A DNA stretch of 64,000 bases from Stichopus chloronotus (taxonomy: Eukaryota > Echinodermata > Holothuroidea > Aspidochirotida > Stichopodidae), in assembly GCA_021234535.1 (NCBI GenBank), contig CM037833.1, positions 4,532,397 to 4,596,396 of the forward strand, given 5' to 3'. Made by a program: the position numbers and the translations under genes. Shown in pieces: positions 43,930 through 56,286 of the stretch; positions within the stretch are counted from its first letter, which is position 1; every line of letters begins with the position of its first letter. The notes beneath the pieces are model-generated. The model saw only the letters and a program-made list of their open reading frames with translations. It had not been told where the DNA came from and did not search any database.

Positions 43930-44950
43930 TGGGTTGGTATGTAAAAACAAAAAATATGAAAAATAACCTTGTTCACATTAAGACTTTTCATTGCACATTA
44001 TTAACAGCAATCAATGCCCACTTCCATAGAGGGCACAGTGTCAGTGAAACTAAATGTCAGGAAAGGACACTGATAGCATTTTTTCACCATTGCCTTGACT
44101 TCTACTTGAGCGACATCATGGCAAATGTACGGCAAAATTAGCAAAATAAACGGAAAATTATCAGATCCTGTAAATAAACATTTTCATGATCCCAGGGCTT
44201 CATTATCTAGGGAAATTACTGAATTCCAGATGTGCCCATAATTCATATGTTAATGTACTTAAATATCACAAGTGAGTTGCACAATACAATGTAATATATA
44301 TCACACAAATGGAAATGTAGAACTACTTCACATACATTTCAATAATATTCGGAACATTTAACTTCATTCTCAGTCATTCAGTACACACACATTGTTTGAA
44401 ATACCATTCTTTATTAATAATGCACAATACTATTAGTAGTGAAAGAAATATCATCTTGGTGAACTAAGGAAGGAAACTGAAGTTGGAATAGATGAGTGGA
44501 TTTACTGAGCTGTACAGTACAATCGTACACAGAATATTGCATACCATGGACAAATATATTATACCTGCACATGAAAGGACACACAACTGAATATAATTTG
44601 TCACAGTGAATATACAACTACACAGTGCAATGCAGTGCAATGGATGCTGTAAACTTAGTCTGAAAGTAAGGCCTCTCAAATGCAAGTTTTGAGTCCATAA
44701 ATTACAAAGAAAACTACAGTATCTATATTAGTCCTGTATATGACTGGTATTAAAAGCTGCTGACTATGCCATGTATTGAAAAACTATAACTCTACATGCA
44801 TGCTTACATTTCCATGAACCAGTTACTGTACAGTACTCAACTTCTTCCCATATTGTGCAGTTGTGCAGACAGGTACACATTTAATTCAACTCTACTACAC
44901 TACAATACATATTTAATCTGGATCAAAGTTTAACAAAAATAAAATCACAT
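43930..44950. other. intron of the P-element gene
   Basis: AT-rich intervening sequence with no recognisable exon. Confidence 0.4.
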
Positions 44951-46639
44951 ACCATCAGATTTCTTGTCTTCCGGTTCCAGTTAGAATTTTCCACATTGTT
45001 TCTCAAAGTTTTCAACAGATGGGGAGGATCACAAATGAAGTACAGTCTCCCTGAACCAAAAGCGTCAGCGGCATAGTATGGTGGATTCAAAACTGAGTCA
45101 CATCGTCCTTCAAGGATTTCATACATCTTCCTGTTGGAAGATGCACCATCCGAGATGAGGTAAGAACCCTTAATCCAAGACGTTTAACAGCTTCAATCAC
45201 CTCCATTGTTGTCTCATAAAGCTGGGACCCAGTAACATTTACAAAGGCATAATAGGCAGCAGGAAACTTAACTGAAGTTGTAATACCTCTAACCATGTAC
45301 AATCAAATGTGAGATGCAAGAGGTCTGTCATCTTTTTCTTCATCTGTCATGCACTTCCTCTCGAAATGCTGCATCCGAGAATCCAATCAGTCTGCCACTG
45401 CTCTTGGAGAAGGCCAGGCCTGATTTGAACTTCATCTCATCAATCATGAGAGACACCAGTCTTTCATGACCCTCCAACTTGTCCATCTCAAACTCTTTGT
45501 GGAACCGATTCAGCAGATCTGGATTTATTCCTGTGGTAGGGTCAGTAAAATGAGTGTACTGGTACAGTGTGTTAGCACGAGGTAAAATTAAAAATCCTGA
45601 TTTTCTGATAAGGTCATAGGCTGATGCTGACTTTGAATGGATAGCTATGGCCCATCTAAGGATTGCAGGGTGCCATTTCATCTGCTTTGACTTTTTTGAA
45701 TGTGCTTTTAGCTGCTGTTCCCAGAGAAGCTTACAACAACTATCATCCTTCAGTGCCTTCTCTATTTCATCCTTACAAAAACTGACTTCTTGAACAGATT
45801 TTTCATCCTCATGGCTCAGCTCAATGCTCTCTTGAATTAAAACCTTTCTCACTTTCTCACAGAGCCTCTTGTTCCTTTCTACAACATTTTTGTTCTCTCT
45901 GGTCAATTGTTTAACTCTCTCTTGCAGTTCTGGATTTGTCAGCTGTACTGTTGGCTTGTGTTTGGAATGCTCAGAAGATATACCCTCGGAACTTTTGTGC
46001 TGCTTTAATGACAGTGCTGCTAAAGTAGATCTATACAAGGAGCATACTGTGCACATTTCCATTGGTCTGTTTGCTGCAGCATCCCTTCCCGTCAGCAACA
46101 ACTTCCATTGAACATGCCTAATGGTTAGCCTTTCTCCTTCGTCACCAGATGAAATACTTCTTTCTACCACTGATATTTGTGGGCCATCTCTTCCTCTGAA
46201 TCCAACAGTATGACATTTTGCAAGGCTTTCAAATTCTTCATTACCAACACAAATTTTGTTGTCGATAAGGTGAGACATGGCATTATGTGGGGTAGAAGAA
46301 GTTTCATCAATCTTCTTTCCAAGAACATAGCACAAAACTTTTTTTGGTCACCATCCTCTTCAGAATGCAGTTCCCCTCCATGTTAACTGTGATGGCACAA
46401 ATGCCTCCTTCTCTCTCCCATGCATAGAAACCATTTGCCTCACATACTTTTAATAGAACATCCTTATCCCATTGCTTTTCCTCACAGATGTCACAGTCAG
46501 CTAAATGTGGTAAAAACTCCTTCAAAGTAATATTAGGCAGTGGGAGGTTGTGCGACCCTTTTTTCCTTCTAGCTTGTTTCCATCGAGATATCTTCAAACG
46601 ACATGATGAGGAGACATTTGACATCTATGTCTTCGAATA

Positions 46640-48180
46640 TCATGCTGATGTCATGGCTCATAGCTTCCTTAGAAGAGAAATCTCTCATGTTCTGGGATCC
46701 ACATAGTCTACAGAGTGTGGATAGGATTGTCCTGTGTACAGCCATCTTTCATCTACTGTAAAATTGAAGAAAGATTCATTTGCTTGATTTCTACCTTGTG
46801 TTTAAGCCAAATAAGCTAATTTTTTAACATATCCAGTCGTACAGTTCTCTGTGTATTCAATTGCACAAGCTGTTACAACTCCTGGTCTTGACTCTGAAAG
46901 CAAATAGCTTTGTACCTGCACAGTTACTGTAAGCTGTTGTGAATTAATGGTTTCACTTTCTACAGTACCAGATAATTTTGAGACTAATGTTGGAGGAGGG
47001 GAGGAGATACTGTTGACTAATAATTTGCAGTATATGACTAGTTTCCATGACATAAAGCTCTTAACAATTCTGGCGATGACATCCTACTGGCAACTTCAAT
47101 CTAGAAAGGGTGTGTTCGGGTCAAAGAGAAGACAGAGGTGGAACAGGGAAATACCGTGCTTCAGTAATTATCTTTGAAAGGTACATTGTTTAAAAGCTAC
47201 TGTAATTCACTTTATAAAAGAATGTTATAATGTCATCCCTCATTAATGACCCTGAAGTCTCACTTACCAAGCTCCAAGGTAACCCTGGACCTATGACATT
47301 TCTTTGATTTTTTTTTTCTGATATTTCTATTGTACCAATACGCTCATGAACTACACTAGGTCTAAATGGGTTCCAAAAGGTACATCAGCACATAATTTTG
47401 AAAACCTCCCACTGAAAAGTTGCTACACAGTCAGCAATAATAACTGTAGCATCCATTGCTTCCTCCACCTCCCCCCCCCCCAAATGGCATTGCCACTGTA
47501 CTATGCATTCCAAATTGGCATTTACTGTACATGGTACTGCGCAACCCAAATCATGGCAATAAGACTAAATCATAACAGCCTAGCCTACTGATAGAATATT
47601 AAAATGAAAGTAATTATATACTTCAAGCTTTGCTGTATTACTTTCCAGTAAAGTAGACTGAACAATTAGGCCTTTGTTTTATGTGCGATGCTATTTTTTA
47701 GGTGACAAAAACATGCCCACATTATAATAAGGAATTCGTAAATCATAAATCTGCGACTTTCTGTCTGAAGTTGGCACAACTGTACAGTCAGCCCTAGACT
47801 ACATTTGATAGCCTAAATTCCTCCCCAAAACGCTTGTTTTGAAACAACAGTCACATGACACGAACCAAGGTCATGCCTTGGTTGTCATGGCGACATCTAA
47901 AGATTTTTGTAAAAATTTCACAAAGAAAATGACAATTTTCACCCCTCCGACGCAATTCGACGTGCAAAACTCTAAAACTTTGCACATTAAACTTAAAAAA
48001 CAGTGGAGAAAATATTTACCAGCACTTCTAAATGTAAACTTCCTAATATCTTCCATCCTCACCCCTCACCCCTTTAGGTATGGAGCAGCCATGTATACTG
48101 ATATATCCGTAGTGCTCCTACCGACACAGCTTACTTGTAAACAGTTTATTGCCAGAAGCTTGTAAACTTCACATTTGGTT
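46640..48180. other. intergenic, no gene seen
   Basis: The sequence just upstream of the P-element gene was checked for a THAP exon and none was seen. A frame at 47839-48165 (MATSKDFCKNFTKKM onward) is open for about 100 codons but has no recognisable domain. A poly-C run lies at about 47471-47481. Confidence 0.4.
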
Positions 48181-48520
48181 TGTGTGTGTGTCACATTGAT
48201 TATCAGATTCCTGTTGATTTTGGTGGAGGTCAAAGGTCATTTGCGGTCAACAGGGTCACAGTGTGGAATTCTTGTAAACATTATCTCATGAAGGGAAGCT
48301 TGGACAGATGTAGTATTCAGTGTGTACTTGTATCTCATTTAGCACAAGAACGTTAGTCTTTAATACAGCGGTAGAGGTAGAAGGTTATTCCACGTCAGCA
48401 AGCATCAAATTGTGAACATGGAGGTATGATCTCAAGAAAGGAAGCTTGTGCAGATCTCATATACTTCATATAAAGCATACGTAGCTCAATGTGAGACATA
48501 CTAATGGTATCATATAAGAT
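48180..48520. repeat. dispersed repeat, inverted copy
   Basis: Contains TTGGTGGAGGTCAAAGGTCA and CATGAAGGGAAGCTTGGACAG, the same words as the copy at 33240-33360 (GAAGGGAAGCTTGGACAGAT). This is the reverse orientation of the TGACCTTTGACCTCC repeat. Confidence 0.55.
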
Positions 48521-48732
48521 TCCGCAAAAATATTCTTAAAGGAATAGGAAACTCAGCGCTCAAAGGCATTTGTATTTGTTTGCCTGCTTTGAAAACCCAT
48601 ATCTCTGGATTTTGGGGTCAATCCGAGCATATTTGAATGAATACGATCACTTTAAACTTTGTATCCTATAGCCTAACCACAACTCCAGAAGGAGCTCTTG
48701 ATTGCGCAATCGGGTTCCACAGTGACCATTCG

Positions 48733-48740
48733 TGACGTCA
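48733..48740. promoter_or_regulatory. CRE-like palindrome upstream of the P2X7-like gene
   Basis: TGACGTCA, a full CREB/ATF consensus, about 137 bases upstream of the first ATG (48877). Whether it acts as a promoter element is inference. Confidence 0.35.
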
Positions 48741-48876
48741 TTGCTGAACAACTCCGATTGTTTTGCCATAGTGACCAGTACATAAAGCACAGTCACGCCG
48801 CATACTCCACTGCCTCCACAACTCCAGTATTTTCCAACTTTTTACACTACGATATAAGAAAAACATACAAGATTTG

Positions 48877-50578
48877 ATGGAAGGGCCTAGACCATACGAC
48901 TTCGATCCAGTATTTACAGCAGAGGAATTTCAGGCGAGGGAAATCATAGAAGCCCTGACGACGTCGCCCTGACGACGACATTCCTAACGTTAGGCCATCG
49001 CGTCTTGGGAACATTGATTGGTGTATGTGCGGCAACTGTGGTGTTATGTCGTTGGAGGTCGAGTGTGTTTGTTGCCACGAAGTGGATAATTTTGAATGGC
49101 TTGTTGCGTCTTCCGAAGGTTGTGTAACCGTTGCTACGGACTTTGAATACGTGTGTCACAATGAAGCGGTGTTAAGGGCTACTTTAGTGATGAGAAATGA
49201 CATCCGGGGCCACGCAAGGAACATACCTTTTCAACTTGATATGAAGTAAGTCAATCAAAGGCCTGAGTGTGAAGGCGTAACGTTAGTCAATGCCTAACGT
49301 TACAATCAACCTAGCCTATGTTCCGTTTATTTTAGCAGGGTGTACGCTGAGGTCTGTGAAGGTGTCGTAGGAAACTGAAGAAACTGAGGTGCAAAGCACG
49401 GATTTTTTCATGCAACTGTTGTGTATGCCATGTAATTAAAAAATACAATGCGAACCTTACATGAGTGGTAAGCTCAACAAAAGAACTGAAGACTGCACTG
49501 TATGTTATGTATTAATGGTTTCAAGATTGACTCATTTCGCAATTGAGTTAGGCCCACACACAGTAGGACCTAACTGTAGTATTACTGTAGACCTCAGGAT
49601 GATCACATCAGACGACACTGACCCTATAATGTTACTGTTACAGTGTTAGTTACTGAAGCTGTGTAAGTGTGACTTCATGAGTTCTATGTAAGTAATTCTT
49701 TGTAAACAGGTTGACTTATTTTATACAATAATTAAGCTATTGCAGGTGTGGCCTAAACTTGAAAATTCTTTTCATATTTTTTGTATTTTTTATATTTTTC
49801 ATTGGCTACTTGCCTAGCATAGAATGACTTCATGTCTTCAGAGCCTAACCATGGTGGCCAAGTATCCCTTATTTGTTACTGGTTATACTGGTAGTCAAAC
49901 TGGTTTCTTGGGGGGGGGGGGGTGAATTGATTAGTGGCAGATATGCAAGTGGGCGACAGAAATGACAGTTCAAATGCACATCCTAACTGTATGTTGAAGA
50001 AATCTGAATTCAGTTCACCCGGCTACAGGTCAACAACTGCTATAACAAACATTACTGAGTACGCTCTTTTCTACATTGAAAATTGAGACTAGTCGGTTGC
50101 CCTACTGTAAGAAAAAAATGATGACGTTCTCCGTTTTTCATACACATTGAAAAAGTGTTGCCCCCCAAACAAAATATATTTTATGTGTTTATTGATGAGT
50201 CAGTATATCATCATTGAAGTAAAGTGAATCCTAGTTTTAAAAATATTAAATGGTTGTTGCTATATGCCATTTTGTAACACTTCAATGCTTGAATGATTAC
50301 TACATCATTTTCTATAGAGCCACATCAGCCTACCACATAAATGAAAGTTTAACCCACAGCTATCCAGTTTCTTTGATAGATCATATCGGTATGCAGCTTA
50401 TAGAATATTTACGTATTGGGCACATGGTCGACTGGGAAGAGGCGTAAGGAAAGTTGTTCCATCCTGTACAGTGTTGAAGATCCGTCAGAAATTTCCAGAG
50501 GCGTCTGGGATTTACACTGGATTTGTTGTTACCAATGAGGGTGAAGAACTGGAAGTAGGGGAACTGGAGGCTCTGTAA
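48877..50578 (+). CDS. P2X7-like cytosolic (ballast-type) zinc-domain protein, two exons
   Basis: Exon 1 ends at 49245 at a GAA|GTAAGT donor. Exon 2 starts at 50380 after TTTCTTTGATAG, and the join is in phase, giving MKSYRYAAYRIFTYWAHG. Exon 1 has RLGNIDWCMCGNCGVM and VECVCCHEV, the cysteine cluster seen in the C-terminal intracellular domain of P2X7 and in many stand-alone invertebrate proteins. Exon 2 has GRLGRGVRKVVPSC, IRQKFPEASGIYTGF and an acidic end with TAA at 50576. The ATG at 48877 (MEGPRPYDFDPVF) suits the family but needs one frame change near 48965-48975, inside a duplicated CCCTGACGAC. Otherwise translation could start at 49025. There are no transmembrane segments, so it is not a channel. 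The family name is firm; its role is unknown. Confidence 0.7.
49246..50379 (+). other. intron of the P2X7-like gene
   Basis: GTAAGT ... TTTGATAG intron of 1134 bases, with a G12 run at about 49911-49922. No nested gene seen. Confidence 0.6.
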
Positions 50579-50750
50579 CTTCGTTGATATTTGTTTGCCA
50601 CATTTTACATTTTTGGGACCTGTACCATGTTTTCATTATTTATACATTCATGGAACTGTCTTGGACATTTTCATGTATTGACCAGTTTGAAGTCAAACAT
50701 GTACAGTACCACAGGAACTGGTTCTGTGTGGTTTTATTTCTTGGATTTAA

Positions 50751-50756
50751 AATAAA
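50751..50756 (+). promoter_or_regulatory. polyadenylation signal of the P2X7-like gene
   Basis: AATAAA about 175 bases after the stop codon at 50578. Confidence 0.45.
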
Positions 50757-50829
50757 ACAAAAGGGTCAGAGGTTAGTATGGCCTTGGAAACATTCAATGA
50801 CCACGTTGTAAGGGTGTGGCAGTAGTGTT

Positions 50830-53800
50830 TAGCTATGATTGTAACCTAATTTACTTTTTTATGTCAGGCTTCCTCAAATGGCGGCACGTATTCCACTTTT
50901 TGGGGTGACATGCAGAAAGTACTGGGGGAAAGGATATTGAAAACTTGAACATTTTATTTTACCCATGCTGACAAAAATTGTTTTGTCTCAAAAATAGATT
51001 TATTGGTTACTCTTACAGTGTAATTAAAAAAAGATGCACCATTTTGCAACTGAACTTCTTCAAAAACAAAAAGAAAATTCACAAGGGGATACCCCCTCCC
51101 CTTGAACCTGGCACATTATTTAAAAACATTTAGTCGTGTGGCGCTTCTGCAAATTTAATTGAGGAAGCCTGGTTTACGTTATCCAGTTCTCAAATAGCTA
51201 TTAAGTAGATCCTTCCTTGGTTTACTGTAGCACTTGCTCTTAATTTACACCATAGTCTAAGTTATGATGTTTACTTCAAGAAAGATTAAGGTTGAGGGAT
51301 CTCATTTAAAGACAAATGGAGTAAACAAACTGATCATAGCCTATATCGTTTGCAGGCTTTGTAATTGGGAGTGGCATTTCAGGTTAGTCTGGAACCCAGA
51401 TTATAGTTAAGAGGAAGATATTGCACAAAGGGTCCATAGTTGAAAGTACTGCAACTACCAGGAGAGCAAGAAATAAGCCATAAGCCACATACAAAATGAG
51501 GATTATCTAATGGGAGGTAATGGGGGGGGGGGGCATTAGAATGGGAAATCTTTATCCTTTAACTTTGTTGCTATTGATTTTGTTGTAGGTCTTATTCTTT
51601 TTGGTCTGTGACCATTTATGAAAGAAACTCCAGGGCAACTTACTTTTTACGTTGCGACCATATTTTAAGGCAATTGTCTTTTGCAAAGTTAAAAGTGGGT
51701 ATAAAAGTTGGGAACTTTGTTTAAATAACTTCTTTCTGAAAATTCCTTCTATTCCTTTTCCTCTTTAGGTGTGATTAAAAGGCTTCAGATATCTTCTTTG
51801 ACAATAAATCATCGTTAAGTTCCAATGAATTATTCTTTTGATTTCTTATTTGCCATGAGTGTGGTCCTGGAAAATTTCGCAGAACTGGTACATGTAACAG
51901 TTACTGTATGTATAAATGGAAAGATTTTGTCATCCCCCATATTTAAGATGGTTCATAGTTACTGCATGGTCACATAAGACATTTTCACATACCAGATTGT
52001 TGTATTGTAGTCTTCCAAAAACTGGTACACAAAGGGGTTGTTTGAATAACTTTTTTTTTCTGAAAATGGTATCTGTTGCTTTTATTTTGTATATATCTCC
52101 AGATATCTTATCGTTCCTACTTATAATGATAAATCATCCTTCTGCTTTCTAATTTTTGCTGAGTGGGGTCACTGAAGATTCAGGTTGAAGAATTGGTACA
52201 TCTGGTCACAAGTAGTGAAGTTTCACTTCCTGTGTGGTATTTTTCCAACCAAAAGCTAGCATTCAAGTGATTTCCACTTAAAGACATTGTATGTACTATG
52301 CAAATTTATCATAAAAGAGTGCACCCTGCAATTTTACTCCTTCAAATAAATGCATTCCCTCCCTGCATGTTGATACTTGTGAATGTAACTACATAGGACA
52401 AAATGAAATAGTAAATTCGCATTCAATTTAAATACATAAACGGTTGTGATCACTCACACCTCCAAAATGGAAGATCTTACTTTCAAAATGTTAATTACAT
52501 TGACCCCACACCCCACCCTTCTGTCTCCAGATAAAGGAAGAAGCTCTTGCAAAAGGTATTTCAGATGCTTGGCCATTGCATATGTCTACGTGTAGATAAT
52601 AAATCGCTTTGTACCTTTTATTTTCTGCTGTATGGTGCACTCACAATTCTCACTTGGATCTTATCAAGAACATTTGGAAGTTGATTAGTGACAAACATGT
52701 TCTCTGTTTTCTATTGTTGAGGTGAGATTTTTCTTTTGGTTTATGCCATAAAAAGTAACGACTTGTTCCATTGTATTCTGATGACTCACTTGGGATGTTT
52801 GCACCTTGCCTTTTAAAATTCAGGTGACCGCTACAGGTTTGCGGCAACTGCCTCTCAGACAACCCCCTAGACCCCCCCCCCCGGGAAAATTCAAACAGAA
52901 AACTCCCTCTCAACTTCCACCGCATGGCTCCCGCCTAGACAATCGTTAACATATTTCCATGGACCAATCCTCAGCTCATTTCGCTTGGACGATTCCCACT
53001 CTCCCTAATTGTAGCCCCTTTCCCTCTGAGAAGTTAGTTTGAAGACCAGAATAGATGTGACTTCGGTAGTGGGGAATCAAAGATAAGACGAAATATGTAG
53101 TTTCACACTTTTCCAAAATTTAATGTAAACTTCTGAAGTATTGTACAAATGTCTCTTGGAAATATTTACAAAGATACATAATGACTCTCCTGATAGCTTA
53201 TCCAATGGCATGGTTCTATGAATCCACTTACACTAGAGTCAGGGTCATATTGCTTAAACTATGATATCGCAAAATACTTTGAAATATTTAAAAAGATGCA
53301 CGAGAGGAAAAATAACACTGATAAGGTCATACTCAATTGCAACATACACTGGAAGTTTGGAATCAGTCAATCTGGTGTCAGGAGCATTTGCTTCAGTTTA
53401 ACAATAACAAAAAAAATGCTTAGGAAAATTGTCCGAAATAAAAAAAAACGCAACAAAAAAAAGTAAAGGTGATAGAAATAACTTTTAGAACTTTATAAAG
53501 GAACTTAATAATATCGTCAGCCACTGTTGCTTTTTCATACTGACATCTTACTCTCAGCTTGGAGTTATGCAACGATGAAATTGATGAATAAAATGTAATA
53601 TGAATTTCAACCACTTTTAAGAAGAAAATTAAGTTTACATGTAAGGGCATTGAGAGAAAGTGAATTCATTGTTCAAAGTTTAAAATTATGGACCATTACT
53701 GATGACATATTTTAAGAAATATATTGGAAAGAGTCATATCACAACCAAGCAATGACTATTTACAGAGTGTGAATCAATGAAATGTCTTAGCCCCCTATGT

Positions 53801-54080
53801 TCAAAGAACAAATGATTTACAAATTAAGTGTTATTAAAGCCACTATTTGAAGTAACACTTTGGTCTCCATTATTTCTACAAAGATTACTCATCCATATCA
53901 CCAAGAATCCATGTAAAAGAAAAGCAGTAACTCTGTATACAAATTTGAAAACAGACTATGTATACATTTACCTATCATATGACTTCTGATAGGAAACTAC
54001 TGCAACTTGAAATATACTTTTTTAAGAACAAAAGATGGTCATCGTCAATGAACTTCATAGCAGTTTCACAAAAGAACCTT
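50830..54080. other. intergenic, no gene seen
   Basis: Long AT-rich region with several poly-G/poly-C tracts (about 51521-51531 and 52869-52882) and short unsupported frames. No transposon domain recognised. Confidence 0.45.
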
Positions 54081-54085
54081 ACATT

Positions 54086-55650
54086 TCATCTTGACCTTCT
54101 GTTTCTCATTAAGTCTTCCCTAGGAGGGCAAGGGACAGGGGCCACATTTCGAGGAATATTGGGAATACGAGGTTGTGGTACTGCAATTAGTCGCTCTTTC
54201 GACTGGACAATATCTAAAATCATGTCAGAAAGATATTCAAAATTCTTATCTTCCATGATAGGTTTTAACAACCATTGCTTTGTGGCTTTGGAGTATGCTC
54301 TCCTATACATACCTGTAGGCATGTCTTTTGACGTGGCTTGTTTTGGTTTGCAGTTATGGTTGTGGTCCATGACAGCCAGCTGAACACGAGCCTGCATTGC
54401 TGGGTACCTAAAATGTAAGCGCTTAGGGGCGTATTTTAATAAAACACTATGGAACACTTCAAGTTCCCCAGTGTGGCAGGCCTTTGTGACATATTTCAAG
54501 TCTTTTAGTAGCACCTTGTCAAGCACAACACGCTTCAATGCCTCATGTGCATCTGAACCAGGGGTCAACCATTTTCTTTTTCGCTCCTCTTCCGGAGTCA
54601 AATCACTGTGGTTGCACTTGTGGTAGTAGTCACAGCTGTTCCAGCTGTGGACATTACACACATGGTGCACCAATGATGTCCACATTTCACTGAGGAGCTC
54701 CCAGTTTTCGTTGCAGTTTTGGGCACACCACCAAAAGTGATTTTTTATTGCAGGTATCCATGGTCCAAGCTCGGCACAGACAAGGCTGTCAACTTTTTTG
54801 CAATGCTTTTGGAGAGATGCCAAACGTCAAACTGGTGGTTGATGGTGTCATACTCTTCTCTCATTACCTTGCGGATGCCTGTATGCCGGTCAGTAGCAAT
54901 CAATCCTATTGTATTGGTTTTAGAGATCTCATTGACACAAAATGTAAAGCCCTCTTTCTCCATTGCAACTGAACTGCTTGCTTGACTCACCTGAACAAGC
55001 TGTGAGCACACAATTTGATGACTTTCCATACTCATCATCGTGTAAGAGCAATATTTTGCACTGTAACCAGGGGAGTCACACCTGCCATCACCAATTAAGG
55101 AGAGTTCCTTACCTCTGAGGCTTTGCAAAATACTCTCAGTCTGGTCTAAATAATGTTTGTTTATGACAGGGATTAAATGCTTACCCTGAATATCATAGTA
55201 CAATGTATCAGAAATAAATCTAACTCCAAGTAATTTAGAATATTGTGATATGCTGGTATAAGTATTGCCACTAAGAATAATTGCAGCAGAACACAACAAG
55301 TTCCCAACTGGTGCCTTACCAATACAAGGCTGGGACTGCCAATCCATTACAGTGTGTCCAGAGCTGCAAGTAACAATGACAGATAACATTGTACCAAAAT
55401 GGTTTTTGGTTACCTCTGCCATACAACCATTACAATGCGTACAAGTAAGTGAATAAAATAGTTGATCTAGACACGAGTCAAAAACAATGTACTTATCTTC
55501 ATTAATGTGAGCCTTATCCTTCGAATCTTTACTCATGTTAGTACTGCTGCTGCTGCTGGGTGATGAAACTTTCCCTGGGTCAAATTCATCGCTTTCATTG
55601 TCTTTGCAAGAAGATGATGACCCCTTATTACTGACACCCTACTCTCCCCT
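54086..55650 (-). CDS. Kolobok-like DDE transposase, one frameshift
   Basis: The minus strand encodes about 510 residues in two overlapping frames, 55650-54790 and 54800-54086. The start is acidic/serine-rich (DNESDEFDPGK), followed by C-x2-C pairs (CTHCNGC). Likely catalytic residues are the Asp in LIGDGRCDSPGYSAKY, the Asp in GLIATDRHTGIRK, and the Glu in CHTGELEVFHSVLL. Between the last two are FDVWHLSKSIAKK and a Cys/His-rich insertion (YYHKCNHSDL). The end is proline/arginine-rich. The frame change sits in an A6 run near 54794-54799 where seven A would keep frame. Proteins of this type are numerous in fish and invertebrates. Kolobok is my best placement; the DDE nature is fairly sure. 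The 5' end may lie in an upstream exon; no THAP domain was seen. Confidence 0.65.
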
Positions 55651-55659
55651 ACTCATACA

Positions 55660-56280
55660 CATGTGTTGCTGCATGTTGATAGGGAAGTGTCTGTGTTTAA
55701 AAGGCAGTGCAGGCATATGCAGCAGCCCAATTTGAATTAGTACACCCTACATGGTATCCTTTGATCTTTTGACAATATATAAATTGTATAAAATAATTCG
55801 TTGGTTTACATTTATTAAGCACCAGAAAATTACTTTTACTAATAGCTGTACAAGACATAAAAAGAAGAAATAAGAAAATTTGTAGTAGATTCAGCTGATG
55901 TTTCAAAATATACTAGGTTGGGATGACTGCATTTCCTTTACTTATTTTAATAAAAATGTTTGCAGTATTTGTAATAACTGGAAAGATAGTGGTGGCAACC
56001 CAACATATGTGGTCACTAGCAAGGCCGCATGGCCTGTGCAGTGACTTATATGAATCCTACCTGTATTGGATGTTCGTAATTGGCTCCAAAAGTTATTGCA
56101 ACTTGAAAACTTTGAAAGATTTGTTCGTAAAAATCTTTTAAAATTTTCAAGTTGCAATTGCACGTATGCATCCATAGGTCGAAATTGCTTCAAACTGGGT
56201 ATATGGTACGACTAAGCCCAAAATGTAGGCCTACATAAATTCTAGAGTTCAATATAGTTTCTTCTCATTTTTTATTCACT
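55660..56280. other. intergenic with a strong hairpin
   Basis: Separates the divergently arranged Kolobok-like and SAMD3-like genes. Contains the palindrome at 56096-56157 and no supported gene. Confidence 0.45.
56096..56157. repeat. 62-bp near-perfect hairpin
   Basis: Two 27-base arms (25 of 27 positions complementary) starting TTGCAACTTGAAAA and ending TTTTCAAGTTGCAA flank an 8-base loop GTTCGTAA. It could be a tiny fold-back element. Confidence 0.75.
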
Positions 56281-56286
56281 CGACAG

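Larger units (their letters stand above)
41149..46624 (-). pseudogene. P-element-type (THAP9-like) transposase, multi-exon, several lesions
   Basis: Minus-strand exons in order: 46624 to about 45345 with a frame change at an A7 run near 46332; about 45345-44953; 43926-43765; 42962 to about 42830; 42099-41967; and 41426-41149 with the stop. The phases of the last two joins agree. Conserved marks are MKWHPAILRWAIAIHSKS; LMIDEMKFKSGLAF (a catalytic Asp); SDGASSNRKMYEI (a second Asp); FICDPPHLLKTLRNN; IEWTQLLHLFEWDQGKGK; FFDCLNVSGATEG; and the C-terminal DKCNQDPLEEFFGKQR with GGHLDNPT. Lesions are the A7 frameshift, a frame change and TGA near 45305-45350, a frame change near 45165 and a TGA near 42955. 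No THAP domain was found at the N-terminus. Confidence 0.75.

Noticed and set aside
47839..48165. 108-codon plus-strand frame (MATSKDFCKNF onward)
   Set aside because: No family recognised and no supporting splice sites; left out as a gene.
53218..53466. 82-codon plus-strand frame ending in a lysine/asparagine run
   Set aside because: It is AT-driven, ends in a poly-A-rich tract and has no domain or splice context.
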